From Aldehydirespirator sp965221185 (GTDB lineage Bacteria; Actinomycetota; Acidimicrobiia; Acidimicrobiales; Aldehydirespiratoraceae): 64,000 bases of DNA. The number at the start of each line of letters is the position of its first letter. Positions within the stretch are counted from its first letter, which is position 1. The position numbers were made by a program, and so were the translations under genes. The notes under the pieces are model-generated. The model did not search any database and had not been told where the DNA came from. It worked only from the letters and a program-made list of their open reading frames with translations. Location of the stretch: assembly GCA_965221185.1 (NCBI GenBank), contig OZ244866.1:1178001-1242000 (forward strand), written 5' to 3'. This document shows positions 8,735 through 17,000 of this stretch, piece after piece.

Positions 8735-8827
8735 CTACTTGCGCCGCTGGTGCCGGGTGCGCCGAAGCATCTTCTTGTGCTTCTTCTTGCGCATGCGCTT
8801 GCGGCGCTTCTTTATGAGCGATCCCAC
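8735..8827 (-). CDS. Small ribosomal protein bS22 (AURKAIP1/COX24 domain)
   Basis: A 30-residue, extremely basic protein beginning MGSLIKKRRKRMRKKKHKKM and ending with RRTRHQRRK. It matches the actinobacterial bS22 protein, seen in mycobacterial 30S subunits and usually annotated as an AURKAIP1/COX24 domain protein. Start is GTG. It is convergent with ispE, and its stop lies 38 bases from the ispE stop. Such genes are usually missed because of their size. Confidence 0.85.
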   Translation of the reverse strand: MGSLIKKRRKRMRKKKHKKMLRRTRHQRRK

Positions 8828-9014
8828 GAGGGGTGAACGCTACCGGCCCCGACACCCGAACACGCATCATGATCGACAAGGCATCGGCTGTCCTCAGGGT
8901 TGATGCGCCAACCGCCGGATGTGGTGGGGCAGGAGGAGGCGCTGTGCGACGCGGTGCCCGGCGCGCGACGCCGTGAGTTCTCCGCGTCCCCAAGTTCCGG
9001 TGGGCGGGTCCTGC

Positions 9015-9043
9015 TTGACAATTCTGAACGAATAGCGTATTCT
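9015..9043 (+). promoter_or_regulatory. Consensus sigma-70 promoter of the serine recombinase
   Basis: TTGACA at 9015-9020, a 17-base spacer and TATTCT at 9038-9043. The -10 overlaps the inverted repeat GAATA-GCG-TATTC (9030-9042), a plausible autoregulatory or recombination site. The surroundings are A/T-rich compared with the chromosome. Confidence 0.65.
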
Positions 9044-9115
9044 GCTTACTGAATTCATGTTTTAGAAAGGAACCATTGCTGTATCTATATCATCGGCGCG
9101 TGTTGTTGGCGTGAC

Positions 9116-9802
9116 ATGCGAGTTCTAGTGTACGGCAGAGTGTCCACATCGGACCAGGGCCTCGGCATCGATGCTCAGATGAGCGTTGCACGAGTCGCTG
9201 TGGCTCAGCGGGGCTGGGAGCTTGCGGGCATCTTCGTGGATCGGGGCGTGAGCGGTGTGACGCCTCCGGACCGTCGTCCCCAACTGGCACCGGCGCTGAG
9301 TCGGCTCGACAGGGGGCGGGCTGACGTGCTGGTGGTCCAGCGTCTGGACCGGATTACCCGCAGCCTCGCGGATTGGGCGCTGCTGGTGGAGCGGTCGCGG
9401 CGACGGGGCTGGGCCATCGTGGCCGTCGCCGAGGGCATCGACCTCGCCTCGGCATCCGGAGAGATGGTGGCGGGCATGTTGGCCGCCGCGGCCCAGTTCG
9501 AGCGGCGCCTAGTCAGTTCCCGGACACAGGAGGCCATGGCGGCTGCGAAGGCACGCGGGCAGAGGCTGGGACGCCCCGTGCAGCAGAGTCCGGCGGCGCG
9601 CCATATAGCCGTGAACATGCGTCAGCGGGGCGCAACGCTGGCACAGATCGCGAACGCGCTGACCGATGCGGGAATTTCGACCGCGCAGGGCGGCCAATGG
9701 TGGCGCAGCACGGTCCGGGGGCTGCTGGAGAGCCAGCGTCTTGACAACGAGGCCGTCGTCGCAGCTCGCCTAGCCGAGAACCGACTTGCCGATCTCCGCT
9801 GA
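9116..9802 (+). CDS. Serine recombinase (resolvase/invertase family)
   Basis: A 228-residue small serine recombinase. YGRVSTSDQ places the nucleophilic Ser at residue 10. RLDRITRSLADW and the region ending in QFERRLVSSRTQEAM carry the conserved arginines and the long E helix. A C-terminal helix-turn-helix starts around residue 165 (MRQRGATLAQIANALTDAG). This resembles Tn3 resolvase or invertase-type enzymes rather than a large serine integrase. No transposase is next to it, so it may be a relic or act on nearby repeats. A short SD-led frame (TTG near 9076, stop at 9111-9113) ends just before its ATG. It lies in a region without core genes between bS22 and prs. Confidence 0.88.
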   Translation: MRVLVYGRVSTSDQGLGIDAQMSVARVAVAQRGWELAGIFVDRGVSGVTPPDRRPQLAPALSRLDRGRADVLVVQRLDRITRSLADWALLVERSRRRGWAIVAVAEGIDLASASGEMVAGMLAAAAQFERRLVSSRTQEAMAAAKARGQRLGRPVQQSPAARHIAVNMRQRGATLAQIANALTDAGISTAQGGQWWRSTVRGLLESQRLDNEAVVAARLAENRLADLR

Positions 9803-9814
9803 GACACGGCTAGC

Positions 9815-10072
9815 CGCAGCGGTGCCGAGTCTCGGCTTCGGCGAGGATCACGCCGAGACGGGCCCCGAGCAGCAGCCCGCCCGACTCCTCATGAGCCGCG
9901 ACTGCCGCTGCGGACCCGGTATCCTCGGCTAGGGCAGCATCGTCATGTATCAGTGTTAGTGTGCAGAACCCCACACCGGGAAGCCAGTTGCTCAGACCGC
10001 GGCTACTCGCAGCGGTGCCGTGTCCCTGCTTGGGCGAGGACCACGTCGGGACGGGCTCCAGCAGTAACCCAG
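9815..10072 (+). repeat. Two diverged direct repeats, each with an internal hairpin
   Basis: About 60 bases starting at 9815 recur starting at 10008, around 80% identical. Copy 1 contains a perfect 8-bp inverted repeat (9829-9836 with 9852-9859). In copy 2 the stem is mostly kept: one T-A pair is C-G on both sides, and one G-C pair has become G-T. The pair begins just after the recombinase stop, so these may be recombination sites, terminators or remnants of an RNA structure. Confidence 0.5.
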
Positions 10073-10083
10073 CGGGCGCTTGG

Positions 10084-10272
10084 CTAGAACGGCCACCCGA
10101 AGACAACGGCCCCGAGGACTCCCAACGCAGGCACGATGAAGGATGCCAGCAAGACTAGATCGGCGCCGAAACTAAAGGCGTCGCCCTTGCTGTCGTCAAG
10201 GCGCCAAGTCTTATGGGAATTGCTGCGTCGCCAATCCCTGAGACGTCGGAGTGCTCGTTTGGGTCTGCGCAT
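10084..10272 (-). CDS. Small single-pass membrane protein, unknown
   Basis: A 62-residue protein with a very basic N-terminal half (MRRPKRALRRLRDWRR) and a hydrophobic C-terminal segment of about 25 residues that ends at the stop codon, as in a tail-anchored protein. I accept it as a gene because an AGGAGG sequence lies 5 bases before the ATG, one of the strongest ribosome-binding sites in the window. No family is recognised. It lies downstream of, and in the same direction as, the exported protein at 10303-10701. Confidence 0.5.
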   Translation of the reverse strand: MRRPKRALRRLRDWRRSNSHKTWRLDDSKGDAFSFGADLVLLASFIVPALGVLGAVVFGWPF

Positions 10273-10302
10273 CAGCTCCTCCTGATGTCGATCGACCTCA
10301 CC

Positions 10303-10701
10303 CTAGTTTATCCGGCCCCACCGCGTTCTCGTTACCCACTGCCATGAACACAATGTGATCACGTAGAGTGACAAATTGGGTCGGCCCGTAAGGAGTCCAA
10401 TTATCGCGCCTGGAATGGAGCGAAGGACCCTTTGCGTCGTGCACACGTACTCCAAGACTCGCTCAGTTATCCATCCGTAGCGGTGCAGCGTCTCGAGAGT
10501 CTCGTTGCCCTGACAGGCCATTCCACACGGCGGAACGCGTGGGACCGGCGCATCTCGGCCGCGCTGTTGGACGATAGGTGCTGACGATTCTTCAACCACA
10601 GGGCGCGCCATGGCTACATTGGTGCTAGCGACCGTGGAAATCACGATTGCAAGCGCTGCTGTGATCATGGCCTTTCTGCATCGGGTTGTGAAGTTGAACA
10701 T
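10303..10701 (-). CDS. Small exported protein, unknown
   Basis: From the ATG at 10701 (GGAAG just upstream) the protein has 132 residues. It begins with a signal peptide: basic MFNFTTRCRKAM, a hydrophobic core, and a likely cleavage after VAMA. The mature part has two close cysteines (PPCGMACQGN), two more further on, and a C-terminal hydrophobic stretch. A TTG at 10713 would add four residues. No family recognised. Its base composition differs from the core genes on either side. Confidence 0.45.
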   Translation of the reverse strand: MFNFTTRCRKAMITAALAIVISTVASTNVAMARPVVEESSAPIVQQRGRDAPVPRVPPCGMACQGNETLETLHRYGWITERVLEYVCTTQRVLRSIPGAIIGLLTGRPNLSLYVITLCSWQWVTRTRWGRIN

Positions 10702-10793
10702 GAATGCTTCCAATGCCGTACAGACGGGTCGTCTACGTCGGCTGAGCGGCAGCTAGTGTGAGTCGGGCCGCTCGCCTCGCAGGCGGGCGCCAG

Positions 10794-10866
10794 TGGCCGG
10801 TAGTTCAACAGGCAGAACGTCGGACTTTGGCTCCGGATGTTGCAGGTTCGAGTCCTGCCCGGCCAG
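10794..10866 (+). tRNA. tRNA-Gln (TTG anticodon)
   Basis: A full cloverleaf can be drawn. The acceptor stem is TGGCCGG with CCGGCCA, the D stem GTTC/GAAC, the anticodon stem TCGGA/TCCGG with loop CTTTGGC (anticodon TTG), and the T stem GCAGG/CCTGC with loop TTCGAGT. The discriminator base is G and CCA is not encoded. Confidence 0.9.
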
Positions 10867-10936
10867 CACTCCCATCCTCACGCGCTCGCTGTGCCGAGTG
10901 CCCGCGGAAGCGAAGCTTGCAGCGCCACCCATCGGA

Positions 10937-10953
10937 ATGTACGATTTGTACAT
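10937..10953 (+). promoter_or_regulatory. Palindromic operator of the toxin-antitoxin operon
   Basis: Perfect inverted repeat ATGTAC-N5-GTACAT overlapping the antitoxin start. YefM/YoeB operators in E. coli are built on TGTACA cores, so this fits autoregulation by the YefM-type antitoxin encoded immediately downstream. Confidence 0.55.
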
Positions 10954-11203
10954 GGGAGAGGTGGCTGTGAGCGAGGCACGAAACCGGCTGGCTGAAGTGA
11001 TCGAGGAATCTCGCCGGTCGGGCGAGCCGATCTCGGTGACGCGGCACGGCCGCCGGATTGCCGTCATTCTGGATTCTGAGGCCTTCGATCAGCTTGTCGA
11101 CAGCGCCGATGACGTCGAGGATCGCCGTGAGCTCGACCGAGCGCGAGCTGACGACGACTACGTGCCCTGGGATGAGGTCAAGGCTGCGCTGGGACTCGAG
11201 TGA
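10952..11203 (+). CDS. Phd/YefM family antitoxin
   Basis: An 83-residue protein with the Phd/YefM N-terminal DNA-binding fold: EVAVSEARNRLAEVIEES followed by EPISVTRHGRRIAVIL. The C-terminal half is acidic (DDVEDRRELDRARADDDY), the usual toxin-wrapping tail. The ATG at 10952 starts the domain at its usual point; ATG 10937 would add five residues. It overlaps the toxin gene by four bases and lies 85 bases after tRNA-Gln. It should neutralise the RelE-type toxin and repress the operon through the palindrome at its start. Confidence 0.88.
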   Translation: MGEVAVSEARNRLAEVIEESRRSGEPISVTRHGRRIAVILDSEAFDQLVDSADDVEDRRELDRARADDDYVPWDEVKAALGLE

Positions 11204-11466
11204 GCCGGTACAGCGTCGTGGTTGCCCGCCGGGCGATCAGGTCGATCGCCCGGCTGTCTCGCAAGGACCAGCAGCGGATCCGGGCAGCGATTGATCTCCT
11301 CGCCGAGGAGCCGCGGCCCCCCGGCTGCGTCGCTCTCGCAGGTGAGGAGTCGGTCTACCGGGTGCGCGTCGGCGACTACCGGATCCTGTACGAGGTCATC
11401 GACGCCAGGCTGGTCATTCAGGTGGTGCGTGTTGGGCATCGTCGCGATGTCTATCGGCCCCGATGA
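11200..11466 (+). CDS. RelE/ParE family toxin
   Basis: An 88-residue basic protein with the RelE pattern: YSVVVARRAIRSIARL at the N-terminus, then YRVRVGDYRILYEV and VVRVGHRRDVYR. RelE-type toxins cleave ribosome-bound mRNA. The C-terminal Arg, His and Tyr residues expected for catalysis are in place, so the toxin looks intact. Start is GTG in a GTGA overlap with the antitoxin stop. Confidence 0.88.
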   Translation: MSRYSVVVARRAIRSIARLSRKDQQRIRAAIDLLAEEPRPPGCVALAGEESVYRVRVGDYRILYEVIDARLVIQVVRVGHRRDVYRPR

Positions 11467-11601
11467 GACCAATCAGGAGCGACGCTGCCTGCATCGACAA
11501 CGGCCCGCTGACCGGCCGCGGGCGAAGTGATCGAAGCCGCGGGCGCGTCCCTCATCGCTGCCCGCCTCGCGACGCCTCTGCTTCTTGTCGCGTCGTCGTC
11601 C

Positions 11602-11607
11602 TACAAT
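11602..11607 (+). promoter_or_regulatory. -10 element (TACAAT) of prs
   Basis: TANNNT hexamer ending 10 bases before the prs ATG at 11618. The predicted +1 is 11614, leaving at most four untranslated bases. Confidence 0.5.
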
Positions 11608-11617
11608 GCCGGTCGCT

Positions 11618-12598
11618 ATGAAGCAGCAGACTCACAAAGAGCTCCGGGTGGTGTCGGGGCGGTCCAGCCAGGACTTCGCCGGCCGTGTGTGCTCCGAGCT
11701 CGGCGTCGCCTTGGGCACGGCCCACATCGAGAACTTCGCCAACGGCGAGATCCATGTCCGCTACGGCGAGTCGATCAGGGGCTGCGACGCCTTCATCGTC
11801 GGCACCCACGCCGAGTGGGAGGGCGGCTCCATCAACGACGCCATCGTGGAGCAGCTCGTCATGGTCGACGCGGCCAAGCGGGCCTCCGCCAAGCGCATCA
11901 CCGTGGTGGCACCCTTCTACGGGTACGCCCGCCAGGACCGCAAGGCCTCCGGGCGTGAGCCCATCTCAGCGCGCCTGCTGGCCGACCTGTTCCTGGCCGC
12001 GGGGGCCAAGCGGCTGCTTTCGATCGATCTGCACTCCGGCCAGATACAGGGATTCTTCGACGGCCCGGTCGACCACCTCACCGCCATGCCGGTGCTCCTC
12101 GACTACCTGCGGTCGCTGCAGGTCGAGGATCTGGTGATCGTGTCGCCCGACGCGGGACGGGTGAAGGTGGCCGAGCGTTACACCAACCTGCTGCACGCCG
12201 ACTTGGCCATCGTCCACAAGCGGCGCCACGGCGGCAAGAACGAGGTGTCGGCCAAGGAGATCGTGGGCGACGTCGCGGGCCGCACCTGCGTCATCGTCGA
12301 CGACATGATCGACACCGGCGGCACCATCGTGGCTGCGGCCGAGCTGCTGGCGGCCAACGGCGCCAGCCGGGTGATCGTGGCCACCACCCACGCGGTGTTC
12401 TCCGGACCGGCCGTGCAGCGGCTGAGGGACTCAGTCATCGATCTGGTCGTGTGCACCGACACGCTGCCGCTGACACCGCGCAAACAGTTCCCGAAGCTGC
12501 ACGTCGTATCGGTGGCGCCCATCGTGGCCCGGGCCATCTCGGCGGTTTTCGAGGACACGTCGGTCAGCGAGATCTTCGGCGGGAACCACCTGGTCTGA
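11618..12598 (+). CDS. prs: Ribose-phosphate pyrophosphokinase
   Basis: Makes PRPP from ribose 5-phosphate and ATP, feeding purine, pyrimidine, NAD, His and Trp synthesis. A 326-residue class I enzyme. FANGEIHVRYGESIRG near residue 35, FYGYARQDRKASGREPIS as the ATP-binding flexible loop, DLHSGQIQGFFD, and the PRPP-binding loop VIVDDMIDTGGTI near residue 228 are all present. I chose ATG 11618 because KQQTHKELRVVSGR leads directly into the first strand. Together with rplY and pth it matches the mycobacterial prsA-rplY-pth cluster, although here two repeat units lie between prs and rplY. Confidence 0.95.
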   Translation: MKQQTHKELRVVSGRSSQDFAGRVCSELGVALGTAHIENFANGEIHVRYGESIRGCDAFIVGTHAEWEGGSINDAIVEQLVMVDAAKRASAKRITVVAPFYGYARQDRKASGREPISARLLADLFLAAGAKRLLSIDLHSGQIQGFFDGPVDHLTAMPVLLDYLRSLQVEDLVIVSPDAGRVKVAERYTNLLHADLAIVHKRRHGGKNEVSAKEIVGDVAGRTCVIVDDMIDTGGTIVAAAELLAANGASRVIVATTHAVFSGPAVQRLRDSVIDLVVCTDTLPLTPRKQFPKLHVVSVAPIVARAISAVFEDTSVSEIFGGNHLV

Positions 12599-12609
12599 CA
12601 ACCCCGGGC

Positions 12610-12644
12610 CCGAGCGGCCCGTGAGCGCAGCGAACAAGAGCGGG
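12610..12644 (+). repeat. Dispersed 35-bp repeat, copy A
   Basis: First of two tandem copies (44-base period) just after the prs stop. The core begins CCGAGCGGCCCGTGAGCG and ends AACAAGAGCGGG. Identical cores occur at 12654 and 17528; close variants occur at 36728 and, inverted, at 41199. Confidence 0.8.
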
Positions 12645-12653
12645 CGTTGTGGC

Positions 12654-12688
12654 CCGAGCGGCCCGTGAGCGCAGCGAACAAGAGCGGG
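12654..12688 (+). repeat. Dispersed 35-bp repeat, copy B
   Basis: Identical in its 35-base core to copy A, lying between prs and the rplY promoter. Confidence 0.8.
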
Positions 12689-12726
12689 GGACACCGCCAA
12701 GGCGTGGCGCCGGCCCGGTCCGGCAG

Positions 12727-12732
12727 TAGCCT
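12727..12732 (+). promoter_or_regulatory. -10 element (TAGCCT) of rplY
   Basis: TANNNT hexamer. The predicted +1 is 12739, one base before the ATG, so the mRNA is probably leaderless. Confidence 0.5.
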
Positions 12733-12739
12733 CAAGCGG

Positions 12740-13408
12740 ATGGCGATGAACCTGTTGACGGTCGAGATGGGTCGGCCGCGCGGCACCCGGCCGAGCCGGC
12801 GCCTGCGCCGGAGCGGCCGCATCCCCGCCGTGGTCTACGGCATGGGGGAGCACGCCGTCACGGTGTCGGTGGACCAGGCCGACCTGAGGGGCGCGCTGAG
12901 CACCGTGGCCGGGCTCAACGCCCTCATCACGCTCGACATCGACGGTGACCGGCAGCACTCCATCGTCAAGGACCTCCAGCGCCACCCGGTCCGCCGCGAC
13001 GTGCTTCATGTGGACTTCCTGCGCATCAACCCCGACCACGAAGTGGAGGTGGAGGTGCCCCTCGTGCTCATCGGCGACGCCAAGAACGTCACGCAGGCCA
13101 GCGGGATGGTCGACCAGGTGATGCACCGGGTGCCGGTGTGGGCCAAGCCGTCCGACATCCCCGCCGATGTGACCGCGGATGTGAGCGGGCTGGAGGTCGG
13201 CTCGTCGCTGAGGGTAAGCGATATCGACCTCCCCGCCGGGGTCAAGGTGGCCGGCGACCCCGACGCCCCCTTCGCTGTGGGCGTCATCACCCGCTCCACC
13301 AAGGAGTACCTGCGCCAGCAGAGGGAGCTGGAAGAGGCGGCGGAGGCGCTCATCATCATGGGCGAAGCCGAAGACGCCGAAGAGGCGGACGCGGCCGACG
13401 AGTCCTGA
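12740..13408 (+). CDS. rplY: Large ribosomal subunit protein bL25 (Ctc form)
   Basis: A 222-residue protein with the L25 5S-rRNA-binding domain (residues 1-95: RPSRRLRRSGRIPAVVYG, KDLQRHPVRRDVLHVDF) followed by the CTC/TL5 C-terminal beta domain. An acidic tail rich in Glu and Ala ends the protein. It binds 5S rRNA in the 50S subunit. Position before pth is conserved in actinobacteria. ATG 12740 agrees with the -10 geometry; ATG 12746 is possible. Confidence 0.93.
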   Translation: MAMNLLTVEMGRPRGTRPSRRLRRSGRIPAVVYGMGEHAVTVSVDQADLRGALSTVAGLNALITLDIDGDRQHSIVKDLQRHPVRRDVLHVDFLRINPDHEVEVEVPLVLIGDAKNVTQASGMVDQVMHRVPVWAKPSDIPADVTADVSGLEVGSSLRVSDIDLPAGVKVAGDPDAPFAVGVITRSTKEYLRQQRELEEAAEALIIMGEAEDAEEADAADES

Positions 13409-13431
13409 ATCCCGCCGGCCGGGCCGTCTCT

Positions 13432-14034
13432 ATGGGCATCGGCGCGCGCTCCGGTTCTGCGGCTGATCTACTGGTGGTAGGGCTGGGCAACCCCGGCGAG
13501 GAGTACGCCCGGACCCGCCACAACGCGGGCCGGTGGGTGGTGGACGAGCTGGTGCACCGTCACGGCGGACGGCTGCGCCGGATCCGGCGCCAGCAGGCGA
13601 TGGTGTGCGAGCTCCGCGTCGAGGGTCGACGGCTGGCTGCGGCTGCGCCGGTCACCTGGATGAACGAGTCGGGACGGGCGGTCGGGCCGCTGGTGCGCCG
13701 CTTCGGAATCAGGGACTTGACCTGCCTGGTCGTTGTGCACGACGAGTTGGACCTTCCGGTGGGCCGTGTCAAGGTCAAGATGGGCGGCGGGCTCGCCGGC
13801 CACAAGGGCCTGGTGTCGATCCGTGCGCACCTGCGCAGTGATGCCTTCACCCGGGTGAGGGTCGGCGTGGGCCGGCCCCATGCCAGCGGTAGGGGAGCCG
13901 AGTACGTGCTCAAGCGTCCGGGACGGGCCGAGCGGGCCGAGTTGGAGGGGGCCGTGGCCCGGGCGGCCGACGCGGTGGAGTGCTTCCTCGAGCACGGCCT
14001 CGAGGCCACCATGAACCGCTTCAACGCGGTCTGA
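13432..14034 (+). CDS. pth: Peptidyl-tRNA hydrolase
   Basis: Releases peptides from peptidyl-tRNA that has dropped off the ribosome. A 200-residue Pth: VVGLGNPGEEYARTRHNAGR contains the catalytic His and the first Asn. WMNESGRAVG, VVHDELDLPVGRVKVKMGG and AGHKGLVSI follow in the expected order. The start is the ATG at 13432, 23 bases after rplY, with no strong ribosome-binding site visible. Confidence 0.95.
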   Translation: MGIGARSGSAADLLVVGLGNPGEEYARTRHNAGRWVVDELVHRHGGRLRRIRRQQAMVCELRVEGRRLAAAAPVTWMNESGRAVGPLVRRFGIRDLTCLVVVHDELDLPVGRVKVKMGGGLAGHKGLVSIRAHLRSDAFTRVRVGVGRPHASGRGAEYVLKRPGRAERAELEGAVARAADAVECFLEHGLEATMNRFNAV

Positions 14035-14042
14035 GCAGCGCC

Positions 14043-17000
14043 GTGGCCCCACCCTCTGACCGCCGGGACGGCCTGCGCCGGCTGCTGCCGCTGCTGGCGG
14101 AGCATCCTGGGTTGGCTGAGCTTCTGGGACGGCGTACCGCCACGCTGGCGGTGCCCGAGGCGGCCCGGGCTCCGGCCGTGGCCGGGCTGAGCGGAGCGTC
14201 GGATCGCCGGCCGCTGCTGGTCGCGGTGCCGGCTCGGGTCGAGGCAGAGTCCCTCGCCGCCGATCTGGGCGCATTCTTGGGAAGCGACGAGGTCGAGGAG
14301 CTGCCCGCCTGGGAGACTCTGCCCTTCGAGCGGGTCAGCCCGTCGATCCAAACCATGGGTCGGCGCTGCCGCGTCCTGCACCGGATGGCCAACGAGGCGA
14401 GAATGCCGGCAGTGGTCGTGGCCTCGGCTCGGGCGCTGGCCCAGTTTGTGGCCGCGGAGGCGGCTGCCGGCCCGATCACCCTGAGCGTCGGCGACTCCGT
14501 CGACCAGCCGGGGCTGGTGCAGCGCCTGTCGGGATTCGGGTACCGCAGAGAGCATCAGGTGGAGCACCGGGGGGAGATGGCCGTTCGAGGCTCCATCGTC
14601 GACGTCTACCCGTCGACGGCGTCGGCGCCGGTGCGCATCGACTTCTGGGGCGACGACATCGACCGGGTCGCTGAGTTCTCGGTGGGCGATCAGCGGTCCA
14701 CGATTTCCATGGAACAGGTCGAGGTGTACCCGGCCCGGGAGCTGCGACCCGACGGGGCCATGCGGCGGCGGGCCGCATCGCTGGTGGCGAGCCAGCCCTG
14801 GGGCCGCGAGCAATGGGACCGGCTGGCCGAGGGCGAGCTCTTCGAAGGGATGGAGTCGTGGTGGCCGTGGCTGGTCGAGCGGCCTGCGGTGGTGCCCGAC
14901 CTGCTGCCCTCCGGCGGTGCTCTGATCCTGGTCGAGCCCCGGCGCCTCGCCGACAGGGTCGCGGAGATCCTGGCCGAGGAGGAGGACCTCGCCGCCGGCC
15001 TGGCCAAGACTTGGAACGCCGACGCCCTCGGGATGCCCAGACTGCACGCCGCCTTCGACCAACTGGTAGCGGCAGCCGACGCGCCGGTGTGGAGGCTGCC
15101 AGCGGCGCCGGACGGGCCGGGCGTGCCCGCTCTGGCCGCCTCGGGCTGGGACCGGGTGCACGGCAGCATCGAGCCGTTGGCGGCGCGCCTTCGCGACCTG
15201 GCCGCTGAGGGCTACCGAGTGGTGCTGGGGGCGCCCGGAAGTTCGGTTGCTCGCCTGAGCGGCCTGTTGGCCGAAGAGGGTGCCAGCGTCGAGTCCCTGG
15301 AGGCGACTCTCGGCCGGGGCGCGGTCCTGAGCGAGATCAAGCTGGCCCTGCTCGCCGAGACCGACGTGACCGGCCGGCGGCGCGCCCACCGGCCGCAGCG
15401 GACCCGGTCCCGCGACCAGCGCCGCTTCCTCGACGATCTCGAGCCCGGGGCGTTCGTGGTGCATCAGCACCACGGCGTGGCCCGCTTCGAGGGAATGGTG
15501 AGCCGCGCCATCGGCGGACATGAGCGCGAGTACCTGCTCCTGGCCTACAGGGGGGGAGACCGGCTCTACGTGCCCTCCGACCAGATCGCCTCGATCCGCC
15601 ACTACACCGGCGGCGAGGCCCCGGCGCTGTCGCGGATGGGGGGCTCGGACTGGGCGGCCGCCAAGAGCCGGGTGAGGCGGGCCGTGGCCGAGATCGCGCA
15701 GGAGTTGGTGGTGCTGTACCAGAGGCGCATGACCACCCCGGGGCACGCCTTCGACCCCGACACCCCCTGGCAGCGCGAGCTTGAGGAGTCCTTCGAGTTT
15801 CAGGAGACCCGCGACCAGCAGCTGGCCATCGACGAGGTGAAACGCGACATGGAGCGGCCGGTGCCGATGGACCGCCTCCTGGTGGGGGACGTGGGCTTCG
15901 GCAAGACCGAGATCGCGGTGCGGGCCGCCTTCAAGGCGGTGCAGGCCGGCCGCCAGGTGGCGGTGCTGGTGCCCACGACGCTGCTGGCCCAGCAGCACAC
16001 CCAGACGTTCCGCGATCGCTACGGACCCTTCCCTGTACGGGTGGAGACTCTCAGCCGGTTCCTCACTGGAGGCCAGACCCGGGAGGTGGTGCGGGGACTC
16101 GAGGCGGGCGAGGTGGACGTGGTTGTGGGCACCCATCGGATGCTGTCGCCCGACGTGCGCTTCAAGAGCCTCGGGCTGCTGATCGTCGACGAGGAGCAGC
16201 GCTTCGGGGTCCGGCACAAGGAGGCCATCAAGTCGATGAGGGCCGACGTGGACGTGCTCACGCTGACGGCCACACCCGTGCCGCGCACCCTGGAGATGAG
16301 CCTCACCGGCATCCGTGACATGTCGCCTCTCGACACCCCTCCAGCTGACCGCCAGCCGATCCTCACCTATGTCGGCGAGCAGGCCGACCGCCCCGCGGCG
16401 GAGGCCATCCGGCGCGAGCTGCTGCGCGAGGGACAGGTCTTCTACGTCCACAACCGGGTGGCCGACATCGAGCATGTCGCCGACCGGGTGCGCCGGTTGG
16501 TGCCCGAGGCCCGCGTGGCGGTGGCCCACGGCCAGATGGACGAGGGCACGCTGGAGCGAGTCGTTCTCGACTTCGCCGATTACCGCTACGACGTCCTGGT
16601 GTGCACGACCATCATCGAGTCGGGCATCGACATGCCCACCGTCAACACTCTGGTCGTGGACCGCGCCGACCGCCTCGGCCTCGGCCAGCTCCACCAGATC
16701 CGCGGCCGGGTGGGCCGGTCCGGCCGGAGGGCGTACGCCTACCTGTTCCATCCCGTCGACACCGTCCTCAGCGAGGAGGCCTACGAGCGGCTCAAAACCA
16801 TCGGGGAGGCGACCCAGCTGGGGTCGGGATACCGGATCGCCATGCGCGACCTCGAGATCCGGGGCGCGGGCAACCTGCTGGGCGAGGCCCAGTCGGGGCA
16901 CATCGCCGCAGTTGGATACGACCTGTACTGCCGCCTCGTGAACGAGGCGGTGGCCGAGCTTCGCGGCGAGGCCGTCCCCGAACCGCCCGAGGTGAGCATC

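Noticed and set aside
9810..10106. A 98-codon minus-strand ORF spanning both hairpin repeats
   Set aside because: No ribosome-binding site or motif, and it is built from the two repeated segments; the repeat explanation is simpler.
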